From NCBI RefSeq assembly GCF_000425565.1, contig NZ_KE384397.1, positions 279,746 to 343,745 on the forward strand: a stretch of 64,000 bases of DNA, written 5' to 3'. A program made the position numbers and the translations under genes. The notes under the pieces are model-generated. The model was not told the origin of the DNA. It worked only from the letters and a program-made list of their open reading frames with translations, and did no database searches. This document shows, one piece after another, positions 24,856-34,794 of the stretch. This DNA is from Tepidiphilus margaritifer DSM 15129 (lineage in GTDB: Bacteria > Pseudomonadota > Gammaproteobacteria > Burkholderiales > Rhodocyclaceae). Positions within the stretch are counted from its first letter, which is position 1. Each line of letters starts with the position of its first letter.

Positions 24856-25983
24856 ATGAAGCATCCTCGGTCCGTGGGTTTCGTCGAAGCGCAAAAGGCG
24901 CATTTCGACGAACCGTTGCCGCTCAAGGCCGGAAGGGTTTTGCCGCAGTACGATCTGGTCTACGAGACCTACGGGACGCTGAACGCCGCACGCAGCAACG
25001 CCGTGCTCGTGTGCCATGCGCTGTCGGGTTCGCACCACGTCGCCGGGGTCTATCGTGACGACCCGCACAACGTCGGCTGGTGGGACAACCTCGTCGGGCC
25101 GGGCAAGCCGCTCGACACCGAGAAATTCTTCGTCATCGGGGTGAACAACCTCGGCGGCTGCTTCGGTTCGACCGGGCCGGTGTCGATCAATCCGGTCACC
25201 GGCAAACCCTGGGGTGCGGACTTCCCCTTCGTGACGGTGGAGGACTGGGTCAATGCCCAGGCGCGGCTCGCCGATCGGCTCGGCATCGAGCGCTTCGCCG
25301 CGGTGATCGGGGGCTCGCTCGGCGGAATGCAGGCGCTCTCCTGGTCACTGCAGTATCCCGAGCGTGTGCGCCACGTGCTGGCGATCGCCACTGCGCCCAA
25401 GCTCTCGGCGCAGAACATCGCCTTCAACGAGGTGGCGCGCCAGGCCATCCTCTCGGACCCCGATTTCCACGGCGGCAACTACTACGAGCACGGCGTGGTG
25501 CCCAAGCAGGGATTGAGGCTGGCGCGCATGATCGGGCACATCACCTATCTGTCCGACGACGCCATGGCCGAGAAATTCGGCCGGGCTCTGCGCCACGGAA
25601 TCATGCGCTATTCGTACGACATCGAATTCGAGATCGAATCCTACCTGCGCTACCAGGGGGACAAGTTCGCCCGTTTCTTCGATGCGAATACCTATCTCCT
25701 CACCACGCGGGCGTTGGACTACTACGATCCGGCGGCCGACTACGGCGGCGATCTGGCGGCGGCCTTTGCGCGTGCCGAGGCAGCCTTTCTCGTGGTGGCG
25801 TTTACCACCGACTGGCGCTTCTCGCCGGCGCGCAGCCGCGAGATCGTCTCGGCCCTGGTGCACTCGGGAAAAGACGTGTGCTACGCCGAGATCGACAGCA
25901 AGGCAGGGCACGATTCCTTCCTGCTGGAGCACCCGCGCTACCATGCGGTGCTGCGCGCTTATTTCAACCGGATCGAGGTGTGA
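24856..25983 (+). CDS. metX: Homoserine O-acyltransferase (MetX)
   Basis: A 375-residue alpha/beta-hydrolase-fold enzyme that acylates homoserine (acetyl or succinyl donor, not distinguishable here) in methionine biosynthesis. Features: [14 protein letters not shown] near residue 53, nucleophile elbow [10 protein letters not shown] (catalytic Ser near residue 157), [16 protein letters not shown] with the catalytic Asp, and [12 protein letters not shown] with the catalytic His. The ATG at 24856 has GGGAG 7 bp upstream and follows the riboswitch terminator. It is followed 2 bp later by metW. Confidence 0.93.
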   Translation: MKHPRSVGFVEAQKAHFDEPLPLKAGRVLPQYDLVYETYGTLNAARSNAVLVCHALSGSHHVAGVYRDDPHNVGWWDNLVGPGKPLDTEKFFVIGVNNLGGCFGSTGPVSINPVTGKPWGADFPFVTVEDWVNAQARLADRLGIERFAAVIGGSLGGMQALSWSLQYPERVRHVLAIATAPKLSAQNIAFNEVARQAILSDPDFHGGNYYEHGVVPKQGLRLARMIGHITYLSDDAMAEKFGRALRHGIMRYSYDIEFEIESYLRYQGDKFARFFDANTYLLTTRALDYYDPAADYGGDLAAAFARAEAAFLVVAFTTDWRFSPARSREIVSALVHSGKDVCYAEIDSKAGHDSFLLEHPRYHAVLRAYFNRIEV

Positions 25984-25985
25984 TC

Positions 25986-26615
25986 ATGGCGACTTCCGAT
26001 CGCGAAACCGGGCACCGTGCGCCGACCCTGCGCCCCGACCTTCTGGCGCTCACCGAATGGATCGCGCCGAGCGAGCGCGTGCTCGACCTGGGCTGCGGCG
26101 ACGGGGTACTACTGCGCCATCTCATCGACACCAAGGGTGTGGTCGGTTACGGCATCGAGAACGATCCTGCCCGCATCGTCGCGTGCATCGAACGCGGCAT
26201 CAACGTCATCCAGAGCGACCTCGACGAGGGGCTCGCCGACCTGCAGGACGGGCATTTCGACCACGTCATCATGAGCCAGGCGCTGCAGGCGATGCGCAAT
26301 ACTCAAGGTATCTTGCGGGAGATGCTGCGCGTGGGGCACGAGGCGATCGTGAGTTTTCCCAACTTCGCCTTCTGGAAGCACCGCAAGAGCATCCTCGAGG
26401 GACACATGCCCGTTTCGGAAAGCCTACCGCACCAGTGGTTCAACACGCCCAACGTGCGCTTCTTCACGGTGGCCGATTTCACCACCTTGTGCGGATTGCT
26501 CGACATCGAGGTGCGCGAATGGCGCGGCTTCGACGATCAGGGGCGGCCGGTGCAGGAGGATTTGAATTTTCTCGCGGCGCTGGCGATCGCCCGCATCGGC
26601 CGCGCCGCGTCCTGA
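25986..26615 (+). CDS. metW: MetW, methionine biosynthesis protein
   Basis: A 209-residue SAM-dependent methyltransferase-fold protein: glycine-rich motif LDLGCGDGVLLRHL near residue 33, acidic IENDP near residue 60, and the MetW-specific FPNFAFWKHRKSILEGHMPVS near residue 127. MetW partners MetX in proteobacteria and is required for its function in many species. It begins 2 bp after metX, so both are under SAM-II control. It ends 6 bp before the convergent hypothetical gene. Confidence 0.93.
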   Translation: MATSDRETGHRAPTLRPDLLALTEWIAPSERVLDLGCGDGVLLRHLIDTKGVVGYGIENDPARIVACIERGINVIQSDLDEGLADLQDGHFDHVIMSQALQAMRNTQGILREMLRVGHEAIVSFPNFAFWKHRKSILEGHMPVSESLPHQWFNTPNVRFFTVADFTTLCGLLDIEVREWRGFDDQGRPVQEDLNFLAALAIARIGRAAS

Positions 26616-26621
26616 GGCGGA

Positions 26622-26939
26622 TCAGCCGACGGCGAAATTTTCGACGTCGACGCGCACGACCGGTCGGTCGAGCAGTCGCGCCACGACCTGAGAAAAGGTC
26701 TGCGCCCATTCTCCGCCTTCGGCAAAGCGCGCCTCGCCCGCGCATTTGGCGAGGTTGAGGATCAGGTCGACCACGAGCACCTTGCCCATGGGGTTGGGTG
26801 GGTCGCACTCGAGCGCTTCCATTTCCCGTACCAGCCAATCACGCGCGACGTTACGATCGAGCGATTCGACCGCCTCGGCATTGGTATAGAACTCGTATTC
26901 GCGCTCCGGCCCGAAGACCACCTTGACGACGTAGGACAT
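26622..26939 (-). CDS. Hypothetical protein divergent from fdhD
   Basis: Unrecognised. A 105-residue soluble protein with the look of a small alpha/beta domain: VVKVVFGPEREYEFYTNAEAV at the N-terminus, a Cys at about residue 45 (LECDPPNP) and another at about 66 (LAKCAG). There is no signal peptide. It has an excellent ribosome-binding site (AGGAGGAG). It shares a 130-bp divergent promoter region with fdhD, which contains a perfect 12-bp palindrome, so a link to formate dehydrogenase expression or maturation is possible but only by position. Confidence 0.6.
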   Translation of the reverse strand: MSYVVKVVFGPEREYEFYTNAEAVESLDRNVARDWLVREMEALECDPPNPMGKVLVVDLILNLAKCAGEARFAEGGEWAQTFSQVVARLLDRPVVRVDVENFAVG

Positions 26940-26974
26940 GGGAACTCCTCCTATTGCGATGGTGAAAAATGTTT

Positions 26975-26986
26975 GAAGATATCTTC
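26975..26986. promoter_or_regulatory. Perfect palindrome in the divergent fdhD promoter region
   Basis: GAAGATATCTTC is a perfect 12-bp inverted repeat 36 bp upstream of the hypothetical gene and 84 bp upstream of fdhD. Operator function is inferred only from symmetry and position. Confidence 0.35.
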
Positions 26987-27069
26987 GCTTGTCTGCGCAT
27001 TGTAGACGATAGCTGCTGCGGGGTGCAGAAGAAGGACGGCGTAATGATTCGGCAAGGCGGAGTGGGCGG

Positions 27070-27909
27070 ATGGTAAATGATGACGAACGCGATGCGGTAG
27101 AAGGGGGCCGAATCCACAAGGCAGTGTTTCGCGTGCACGGCGCTCGGCTCGAGCATTTCCCCGAGCAAGACGTGCTCGCCGAGGAAACGCCGGTGGCGCT
27201 TGAATACAACGGGATCGCCTATGCGACGATGCTCGCCACGCCTGCCGATCTGGAGGACTTCGCCTTGGGGTTTTCGCTCACCGAGGGGATCGTCGAAGAT
27301 TTGGCCGAGATCTACGAGCTCGAACTCGAATCGAATCAGGCGGGCGTGATCGTACGGCTGGAAATCGCCAGCGAGCGCTTCGCACGCCTCAAAGCGCGGC
27401 GGCGCGCCTTGAGTGGGCGCACTGGTTGCGGCTTGTGCGGCATCGAGTCGCTCACCGAGGCGGTGCGGCCGGTGCCGCGCGTGCCGCAGGGCGGGAGGGT
27501 GCCGCTTGCGGCCGTGCTCTCGGCCATGCACGCCCTGCGGGCACGGCAGCCCTTGCATGGAGCCACCGGTGCGACCCACGCGGCGGCTCTTGCCGCGGCC
27601 GATGGCGCCCTCTTGGTGGTGCGCGAGGACGTGGGCCGGCACAACGCGCTCGACAAGGCGATCGGGGCGGCGGCGCGCGGCGGGCTGCTGCGCACGGGGG
27701 ACGCGGCGATCGCGCTGATGTCGAGCCGGGCGAGTTTCGAGCTGGTGCAGAAGACGGCGGTGGCCGGCATCGGGGTGCTCGCAGCGGTGTCCGCGCCCAC
27801 GGCCTTGGCGGTGCGCTTGGCCGAGGAGGCGGGCATCACGCTGCTGGGCTTCGTGCGCGGCCAAGAGGCGACGGTCTATAGCCGGGTGGATCGTCTGGTT
27901 ACGGAATGA
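27070..27909 (+). CDS. fdhD: Formate dehydrogenase accessory sulfurtransferase FdhD
   Basis: A 279-residue protein that transfers sulfur from IscS to the molybdenum (bis-MGD) cofactor and is needed for formate dehydrogenase activity. The catalytic motif TGCGLCGIESL (residues 118-128) holds the two essential cysteines, and VREDVGRHNALDKAIGAA near residue 184 and MSSRASFELVQK near residue 217 are family signatures. Placed upstream of the fdn structural genes. The 3' end overlaps the convergent alcohol dehydrogenase gene by 11 bp. Confidence 0.94.
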   Translation: MVNDDERDAVEGGRIHKAVFRVHGARLEHFPEQDVLAEETPVALEYNGIAYATMLATPADLEDFALGFSLTEGIVEDLAEIYELELESNQAGVIVRLEIASERFARLKARRRALSGRTGCGLCGIESLTEAVRPVPRVPQGGRVPLAAVLSAMHALRARQPLHGATGATHAAALAAADGALLVVREDVGRHNALDKAIGAAARGGLLRTGDAAIALMSSRASFELVQKTAVAGIGVLAAVSAPTALAVRLAEEAGITLLGFVRGQEATVYSRVDRLVTE

Positions 27910-28885
27910 GCACCGCTGCGCCATTCACGCGACCCGCGCGCAAATCAGCGATGGCCTCGTTGGCCGCCGTCAGAGGGTAACAGGTGACGGCCGGATGCAG
28001 TGGCACTTCGGCGGCGAGCTTCATGAACGCCTCTCCGTCGGCGCGCGTGAGGTTGGCCACCGAGGTAATCGTGCGCTCCTCCCACAGCCAGCGGTAGGGA
28101 AAGGAGGGGATGTCGCTCATGTGGATGCCGCCGCACACCACCGTGCCGCCTTTGTCGGTAGCGCGCAGCGCCTGCGGCACGAGTTCGCCCACGGGGGCGA
28201 AGATGAGCGCGGCATCGAGCGGCTCGGGCGGCGGTTCGTCCGAACCTCCGGCCCAGCACGCGCCCAGGCGCCGGGCGAATTCCTGGGCGGCGACGTCCCC
28301 TGGGCGGGTGAAGGCGTAGATGCGCTTGCCTTGGTGGATGGCCACCTGGGCGATGAGGTGCGCCGCCGCGCCGAAACCGTAGATACCGACGCGTTCGAGG
28401 TTCGCACCCGCCTTGGCGTAGGTACGCCAGCCGATGAGCCCGGCGCACAGCAGAGGCGTGGCCTCGGCGTCGCCGTAGCGCTCGGGGATGGGAAAGCAGA
28501 AGCGGGCGTCGGCCACCGTCTCCTCGGCAAAGCCGCCGTCGCGCGTGTAGCCGGTGAAGACGGCCGATTCACACAGGTTCTCCTGCCCGCGGCGGCAGTA
28601 GCGGCAATGCCCGCAGGCGCCGCCGAGCCAAGGCACCCCCACGCGATCGCCCACGCGAAAGCGCGTCATGCCCTCGCCCACTTCGAGCACGCGCCCGACG
28701 ATCTCGTGGCCGAGCACGAGCGGCAACTTGGGGTGGGGCAGCTCGCCGTCGATCACGTGCAGGTCGGTGCGGCACACGGCACAGGCAAGCACTTTCAGCC
28801 GGATCTCACCCGGGCCGGGCCGAGGGGAAGGGCGCTCGACGCATTCGAGCGCCGCGCCGGGACGGGTGAGGAGCATCGCTTTCAT
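27899..28885 (-). CDS. Zinc-binding alcohol dehydrogenase family protein
   Basis: A 328-residue medium-chain dehydrogenase. The catalytic zinc site is visible as CAVCRTDLHVIDGELPHPK and GHEIVGRV near residues 37-65, and the structural zinc loop GGACGHCRYCRRGQENLC near residue 90 has all four cysteines. The cofactor-binding loop near residue 172 reads VGIYGFGAAAH, an atypical GxGxxA variant. Relatives include AdhA-like aldehyde reductases, and the substrate is unclear. The start at 28885 (MKAMLL) was preferred over an upstream in-frame GTG-like start because it matches family N-termini. Convergent with fdhD and divergent from fdnG. Confidence 0.82.
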   Translation of the reverse strand: MKAMLLTRPGAALECVERPSPRPGPGEIRLKVLACAVCRTDLHVIDGELPHPKLPLVLGHEIVGRVLEVGEGMTRFRVGDRVGVPWLGGACGHCRYCRRGQENLCESAVFTGYTRDGGFAEETVADARFCFPIPERYGDAEATPLLCAGLIGWRTYAKAGANLERVGIYGFGAAAHLIAQVAIHQGKRIYAFTRPGDVAAQEFARRLGACWAGGSDEPPPEPLDAALIFAPVGELVPQALRATDKGGTVVCGGIHMSDIPSFPYRWLWEERTITSVANLTRADGEAFMKLAAEVPLHPAVTCYPLTAANEAIADLRAGRVNGAAVLIP

Positions 28886-28957
28886 CGGTGTTCTCCCAAG
28901 GCGACGAGACACTCAGTATAGGCCCGGGTCTCAGGGTTTTCCTTACTTGGCGCGGGG

Positions 28958-28986
28958 TTGACAGGCTCCGAGCGATGTCCTACAAA
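28958..28986 (+). promoter_or_regulatory. Probable promoter of the fdnGHI operon
   Basis: TTGACA (28958-28963), a 17-bp spacer and TACAAA (28981-28986). Transcription would start near 28993, leaving a leader of about 125 nt before fdnG. No clear FNR box is visible between the hexamers. Confidence 0.5.
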
Positions 28987-29117
28987 GCAAAAATCGCGGC
29001 AGTGTCGATCGCGACTCGACCTTGGCGGATTTCCCTGGCGGGGCCGTTCGGGCGAGGACAAGGGGGCGGAGCGGGTTTCGCGCCGCCGCACAGGAAAAAC
29101 AACCCCAGGGGAGACCC

Positions 29118-32100
29118 ATGAACGGGATGAACCGAAGGCAGTTCTTCAAGGTCAGCGCTGCCATGCTATCGGGATCGAGCATGGCGGCGCTGGGCTTGGC
29201 GCCACAGACGGCTCTGGCCGAAGTGCGCCAATACAAGCTCGCGCGCATGACCGAGACGCGCAACACCTGTCCCTACTGCTCGGTGGGATGCGGAATCCTG
29301 ATGTACGGCTTGGGCGATGGCGCGAAGAACGCCAAGGCCACCATCGTGCACATCGAGGGGGATGCCGACCATCCGGTCAATCGGGGCACGCTGTGCCCGA
29401 AAGGCGCCTCGCTCATCGATTTCATCCACAGTCCGAACCGTCTCAAGCAGCCGCAGTACCGTGCGCCGGGTTCGGACAAATGGCAGACGATCTCCTGGGA
29501 CGAGGCCCTCGATCGCATCGCTGCGTTGATGAAAGCCGACCGCGACGCCAATTTCGTCGAAAAGACCGCCGAGGGTAAGACCGTCAATCGCTGGCTCACC
29601 ACCGGCATGCTCGCAGCTTCGGCCTCCAGCAACGAAACCGCCTATCTGACGCACAAGATCGTGCGCAGTCTGGGGATGCTCGCGTTCGACAACCAGGCGC
29701 GTGTCTGACACGGCCCGACGGTGGCAGGTCTTGCCCCGACGTTTGGCCGTGGAGCGATGACGAACCATTGGGTCGACATCAAGAACGCCGACATCATCCT
29801 CATCATGGGCGGTAACGCCGCCGAGGCGCACCCCTGTGGGTTCAAATGGGTGACCGAAGCCAAGGCGCACCGTGGTGCCAAGCTCATCGTCGTCGATCCG
29901 CGCTTCACGCGCTCGGCCTCGGTGGCCGACGTTTATGCGCCGATCCGCACCGGCACCGACATCGTCTTCCTCGGTGGAGTGATCCGCCATCTGCTGGAAA
30001 AAGACCAGATCCAGCATGAATACGTGCGCAATTACACCGATCTGTCGTTCATCGTGCGGGAAGACTTCTCGTTCGAGGATGGCCTTTTCTCCGGCTACAA
30101 CCCCGAGAAGCGCCGCTACGACAAATCGAGCTGGGACTATGAGCGCGGCGAGGACGGTTACGTCAAGACCGATCCCACCTTGCAGCATCCGCGCTGCGTC
30201 TATCAGCTCATGAAGCAGCACTATGCGCGCTACACGCCGGAAATGGTCGAGCGCGTCTGCGGTACGCCGCAGGCGAAATTCCTGCAGATCTGCGAGATGC
30301 TCGCCTCCACCGCGCCGGCCAACCGCGTTGCCACCATTCTCTACGCGCTCGGTTGGGCGCAGCACTCGATCGGGGCGCAGATCATCCGCACCGCGGCCAT
30401 GATGCAGCTGCTCCTGGGCAACATCGGCATGCCCGGCGGCGGCATCAACGCCCTGCGCGGACACTCCAACATCCAGGGGCTCACCGACCTGGGGTTGATG
30501 TCCAACCTCCTGCCGGGCTATCTCACGCTGCCCAACGAAGCCGAGCAGGATCTGCCCCAGTATCTGGCCGCGCGCACGCTCAAGCCGCTGCGCCCCAACC
30601 AGATGAGCTACTGGCAGAACTATCCCAAGTTCTTCGTGAGCCTCATGAAGGCCTGGTGGGGCAAGGCCGCCACGGCCGAGAACAACTGGGCCTACGACTA
30701 TCTGCCCAAGCTCGACAAGCTCTACGACCTGCTGCAGGTCGTCGAGCTCATGGCGCAGGGCAAGATGAACGGCTATATCTGCCAGGGGTTCAACGTGCTG
30801 GCGGCAGCGCCGAACAAGGCCAAGGTGCTGGAGGGGCTCGCCAAGCTCAAGTATCTGGTGGTGATGGATCCGCTCGCCACCGAGACCTCGGAGTTCTGGC
30901 GCAACGCCGGTGAATCGAACCCCGTCGATCCGTCGAAGATCCAGACCGAGGTCTTCCGGCTGCCCACGACCTGTTTTGCCGAGGAAGACGGCTCGCTCGT
31001 CAATTCCGGGCGCTGGCTGCAATGGCACTGGAAGGGGGCCGAACCGCCGGGCGAGGCGCGCAGCGACATCGAGATCATGGCCGAGCTCTTCCTGCGCATC
31101 CGCGAGCGTTACCGCCGCGAGGGCGGCACTTTCCCGGCGCCCATCCTCGACCTGTGGTGGCCCTACGCCAACGAGGCGAACCCCACGCCCGAAGAGCTCG
31201 CCAAGGAGTACTCCGGCAAGGCGCTGGTCGACCTGCCCGATCCCAAGGATCCGGCGAGAATCGTGCGCCGCGCCGGCGAGCAGCTCGCCGGCTTCGCGGA
31301 GCTGCGCGATGACGGCAGCACCGCCTGCGGCTGCTGGATCTTCTCGGGCAGCTGGGGGCCGACGGGCAACCTGATGGCGCGACGCGACAACAGCGACCCC
31401 ACCGGCATCGGCCAGACGCTCGGCTGGTCCTGGGCCTGGCCGGCGAACCGGCGCATCCTCTACAACCGGGCGAGCGCCGACCTGCAGGGCCGACCGTTCG
31501 ATCCGCAGCGCAAGCTCATCTACTGGAACGGCAAGGCGTGGGCCGGGGCGGACGTGCCGGACTACAAGGCCGACGAGCCGCCCGACACCGGCATGGGCCC
31601 CTTCATCATGAATCCCGAAGGGGTGGCGCGATTCTTCGCCCGCGCCGGCATGGCCGAGGGCCCGTTCCCCGAGCACTACGAGCCGTTCGAGACGCCGCTC
31701 GGCTACAACCCGCTGCATCCGAAAACGCCGGCGGCCACCAGCAACCCGGCGGCGCGGGTGTTCGCGCGTGATCTGGCCGACATGGGCAAGGTGGAGGAAT
31801 TCCCTCACGTGGCGACCACCTACCGGCTCACCGAGCACTTCCACTACTGGACGAAGAACGTGCGTCTGAACGCCATCGTCCAGCCGGAGCAATTCGTCGA
31901 GATCGGCGAGGCGCTCGCCAAGGAGCTGGGCATCGCCAACGGCGAGCGCGTCAAGGTCTCGTCCAAGCGCGGCTACATCAAGGCGGTCGCCCTGGTGACC
32001 AAGCGCATCCGGCCGCTGACGATCGAGGGCAAGACGGTGCACCACGTGGGCATTCCCATCCACTGGGGGTTCGTGGGCATCGCCAAGCCGGGGTTCCTGG

Positions 32101-32186
32101 CGAACGCGCTCACGCCGTCGGTGGGCGATGGCAACATCCAGACGCCGGAATTCAAGTCCTTCCTGGTAAAAGTGGAAAAGGCATAG
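29118..32186 (+). CDS. fdnG: Formate dehydrogenase major (alpha) subunit, selenocysteine-containing
   Basis: A 1022-residue molybdopterin enzyme read through an in-frame TGA at 29706-29708 (codon 197) as selenocysteine; both halves align in one frame and the residues around it, DNQARV-U-HGPTVA, match FdnG/FdoG. The N-terminus has a Tat signal ([10 protein letters not shown]), followed by the [4Fe-4S] motif CPYCSVGC...CPKG near residues 53-95. [16 protein letters not shown] follows Sec. The C-terminal half carries the bis-MGD-binding domain. It oxidises formate in the periplasm and passes electrons to FdnH and FdnI. A good ribosome-binding site (AGGGGAG) precedes the ATG. Confidence 0.95.
29706..29751 (+). 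promoter_or_regulatory. Selenocysteine codon and bacterial SECIS hairpin
   Basis: Directly after the UGA, CACGGCC (29709-29715) pairs with GGCCGTG (29745-29751). The apical mini-helix CGG-U-GGCA / UGCC-CCG (29719-29738) has a single bulged U and the loop GGUCU, the same loop type and bulge that SelB recognises in E. coli fdhF and fdnG. It is located inside the coding sequence, as bacterial SECIS elements must be. Confidence 0.9.
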
Positions 32187-32196
32187 GAGCGCGGCC

Positions 32197-33096
32197 ATGG
32201 CATTGCAATCTCTCGACATCAAGCGGCGCTCCGCCACCACTTCGCCCACCCCTTCGGTGCGCGAGCCGAGCGTGGGCGCGGTGGCCAAGCTCATCGACGT
32301 CTCCAAGTGCATCGGCTGCAAGGCGTGCCAGACGGCGTGCATGGAGTGGAACGACCTGCGCGACGAGATCGGCACCAACGTCGGCGTCTACGACAACCCG
32401 GCCGATCTCACCGAGCATTCGTGGACGGTGATGCGCTTTGCCGAATACGAGAACCCTCAAGGAGATCTCGAGTGGCTCATCCGTAAGGATGGCTGCATGC
32501 ACTGCGAAGATCCGGGTTGCCTCAAGGCCTGCCCCTCGCCGGGGGCGATCGTGCAGTACGCCAACGGGATCGTGGATTTTCACGAGGAGCACTGCATCGG
32601 CTGCGGCTACTGCGTCACGGGCTGCCCGTTCAACGTGCCGCGCCTCTCGAAGAAGGACCACAAGGCGTACAAGTGCACCCTGTGTTCCGACCGTGTCGCC
32701 GTGGGGCAGGAGCCGGCCTGCGTCAAGACCTGTCCCACGGGGGCGATCGAGTTCGGCACCAAGGAAGAGATGAAGGAGCACGCCCAGGCGCGCATCGCCG
32801 ATCTCAAATCCCGCGGCTACGCCAACGCCGGGCTCTACGATCCGGCCGGCGTGGGCGGCACGCATGTGATGTACGTGCTGCACCATGCCGATCAGCCCAC
32901 CCTCTACAGTGGGTTGCCGAAAGACCCGCAGATCAGCCCCACGGTGTCGCTGTGGAAAGGGGTGGCCAAGCCCTTGAGCATGGCGGCGATGGCGCTCGCC
33001 GCGCTGGTGGGCTTTTTCCATTACATGCGCGTCGGTCCGGCCGAGACGAGCGAGGAGGACGAGCGCAACGCCGAGAAGGAGGTGTCCCATGAGTGA
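32197..33096 (+). CDS. fdnH: Formate dehydrogenase iron-sulfur (beta) subunit
   Basis: A 299-residue ferredoxin-like electron-transfer subunit with four [4Fe-4S] motifs: [15 protein letters not shown] near residue 36, [14 protein letters not shown] near 97, [16 protein letters not shown] near 132 and CTLCSDR...CVKTCP near 164. The C-terminus has one membrane helix ([17 protein letters not shown]), anchoring it next to FdnI. It follows fdnG by 10 bp with a GGAG ribosome-binding site and overlaps fdnI by 8 bp. Confidence 0.95.
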   Translation: MALQSLDIKRRSATTSPTPSVREPSVGAVAKLIDVSKCIGCKACQTACMEWNDLRDEIGTNVGVYDNPADLTEHSWTVMRFAEYENPQGDLEWLIRKDGCMHCEDPGCLKACPSPGAIVQYANGIVDFHEEHCIGCGYCVTGCPFNVPRLSKKDHKAYKCTLCSDRVAVGQEPACVKTCPTGAIEFGTKEEMKEHAQARIADLKSRGYANAGLYDPAGVGGTHVMYVLHHADQPTLYSGLPKDPQISPTVSLWKGVAKPLSMAAMALAALVGFFHYMRVGPAETSEEDERNAEKEVSHE

Positions 33097-33724
33097 GACC
33101 ACACGACCGCGGACTCTGCCGCGCTACAGCGCCAGCGAGCGCAGCAACCACTGGGTGGTGGCGATCACCTTCATCCTGCTCGCGCTCTCGGGGCTGGCGT
33201 TCTATCATCCGGCGTTCTTCTTCCTCTCGGACCTGCTCGGCGGCGGCTACTGGGCGCGGGTGCTGCATCCGTACATCGGGGTGGTGTTCTTCGTCTGCTT
33301 CGCCGTGCTCGCGCTGCGTCTGGCGCGGCACAACGCCTGGGAGGCGAAGGATGCGCAGTGGCTGAAGCACTTCCCCGACGTGCTCGCCAACCGCGAGGAG
33401 CATCTGCCCGAGGTGGGGCGCTACAACGCCTTGCAGAAGGCGCTCTTCTACGTGCTGGTGTTGAGCGCCGTCGGTCTGCTGCTCTCCGGTCTCGGGCTGT
33501 GGCGCGCCTGGTTTACCTTCCCCGTCGGTGTCGTGCGGTTGGCGGCCGTGGTGCATGCGCTGTGCGCTTTCGTGGCCATCACGTCCATCATCGTGCACAT
33601 CTATGCCGCCATCTGGGTGAAGGGTTCGGTGCGCGCGATGATGCGCGGCGACGTGACCTGGGGCTGGGCCTGGCGGCACCATCGCGCCTGGTTCCGGCAG
33701 ATGGTCAAGGGTGCCAACGAGTAA
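33089..33724 (+). CDS. fdnI: Formate dehydrogenase cytochrome b556 (gamma) subunit
   Basis: A 211-residue membrane subunit with four hydrophobic helices that carries two b haems and delivers electrons to the quinone pool. Conserved pieces are [24 protein letters not shown] near the N-terminus (haem-ligand His), HPYIGVVFF, and [21 protein letters not shown] near residue 170. It overlaps fdnH by 8 bp. Its TAA stop is separated by 1 bp from the second MITE-like element, which now lies between this gene and fdhE. Confidence 0.93.
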   Translation: MSETTRPRTLPRYSASERSNHWVVAITFILLALSGLAFYHPAFFFLSDLLGGGYWARVLHPYIGVVFFVCFAVLALRLARHNAWEAKDAQWLKHFPDVLANREEHLPEVGRYNALQKALFYVLVLSAVGLLLSGLGLWRAWFTFPVGVVRLAAVVHALCAFVAITSIIVHIYAAIWVKGSVRAMMRGDVTWGWAWRHHRAWFRQMVKGANE

Positions 33725-33725
33725 G

Positions 33726-33867
33726 GGAAACGCTGAAGAAATGAGCGAGCGGGATGAAGCGCAAGGCGCACGGAGCGCAGCGACCGAGACATATCAGTAG
33801 ATAGGCGAGGGAGCGAGCACCGCGCAACGCAGCGATTCGCCCGCGCAGCCAATTATTCAGCGTTTCC
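33726..33867. mobile_element. MITE-like palindromic repeat, copy 2
   Basis: A 142-bp element nearly identical to the one at 15952-16094, with the same 12-bp terminal inverted repeats. It is flanked on both sides by TAAG (33722-33725 and 33868-33871), a clean 4-bp target-site duplication. Without it, fdnI and fdhE would be about 12 bp apart, with the fdhE ribosome-binding site directly after the fdnI stop. It has therefore been inserted into what was a tight operon. Confidence 0.85.
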
Positions 33868-33882
33868 TAAGGGGAGAACGGC

Positions 33883-34794
33883 TTGCAACGTATTCTGTCA
33901 CGCGGTGAGATCGAGGGGCTGGAGCGCAACGCCTTGCCGCGGCTGCGTCTGCCCTCGCGTCAGGTATTCGCCGAGCGTGCGGCGCGCCTGCGTCATCTGG
34001 CCGAGGGGAATTCCCTGGGGGAATATCTCGCCTTGATGGCGAAACTCGCCCAGGCCCAGCACGAGGCGCTCGGCGCTTTCACCGCGCCCTTGCCCGACGA
34101 GAATCGACTCTCGCTCGCGCGCACGCACGGCATGCCGCCGCTTCCATGCGAGGCGCCGATCGAGGGCCTATGGCGCGAGGCGCTGCGGGCGGTGCTCACG
34201 GCTTTGTCGACCGAGGAGCTCGGGGAATCGCCGCGAGCCACGGTGGCGCGACTCGAGCAAGCGCTCACGGCCGAGCAGCAGCGGCTCGATGCGCTCGTCC
34301 AGGCGCTCCTTGCCGGGGAGGAACCGGGGGACGTGGGCGCAGCGCCTTTTCTCATGGCGGCGCTGCAGGTGTATTGGACCGAGCGGGCGAGCCGCCTGCC
34401 GCAGGAGGCGGTGCCGGCCGCGGTGCCCTCGCGTGTCTGTCCCGTGTGCGGTAGCCTGCCGGTGGCGAGCGTCGTGCGCGTGGGCGCGGCGAGCGACGGT
34501 CTGCGCTATCTGCATTGCGGCCTGTGCGCGAGCGAGTGGCACATGGTGCGCGTCAAGTGCAGCCACTGCGAGGACACCCGTTCGGTGGCCTATCACCACC
34601 TCGAAGGGGGCTCCGAGGCGATCAAGGCCGAATCTTGCGATGCTTGCCACAGCTATCGTAAGATTTTCTACCAGGAGAAAGATCTGGAGGTGGATGCGGT
34701 GGCCGACGATCTCGCCAGTCTCGCGCTCGACGTGTTGATGGGAGAGGCTGGGTACGTGCGCGCGAGCGCCAATCCCTTGTTGTGGTTCGCGTGA
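33883..34794 (+). CDS. fdhE: Formate dehydrogenase accessory protein FdhE
   Basis: A 303-residue cytoplasmic maturation factor for Fdn/Fdo-type enzymes. It contains the rubredoxin-like iron-binding core: [12 protein letters not shown] near residue 185, [11 protein letters not shown] near 212, [11 protein letters not shown] near 226 and [16 protein letters not shown] near 250, eight cysteines in four CxxC pairs. The start is TTG at 33883 with an AAGGGGA ribosome-binding site. The 3' end overlaps selA, so maturation and selenocysteine-synthesis genes are co-expressed. Confidence 0.92.
   Translation: MQRILSRGEIEGLERNALPRLRLPSRQVFAERAARLRHLAEGNSLGEYLALMAKLAQAQHEALGAFTAPLPDENRLSLARTHGMPPLPCEAPIEGLWREALRAVLTALSTEELGESPRATVARLEQALTAEQQRLDALVQALLAGEEPGDVGAAPFLMAALQVYWTERASRLPQEAVPAAVPSRVCPVCGSLPVASVVRVGAASDGLRYLHCGLCASEWHMVRVKCSHCEDTRSVAYHHLEGGSEAIKAESCDACHSYRKIFYQEKDLEVDAVADDLASLALDVLMGEAGYVRASANPLLWFA

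Noticed and set aside
29706-29708. Stop codon splitting fdnG, suggesting a pseudogene
   Set aside because: Frame, neighbouring residues and the SECIS hairpin show it is a selenocysteine codon; selA, selB and selC are nearby.
29166-32378. Very long open frame of more than 1,000 codons antisense to fdnG and fdnH
   Set aside because: A GC-rich codon shadow: it runs opposite two clearly real genes with iron-sulfur and molybdopterin motifs, and its translation has no recognisable domain.
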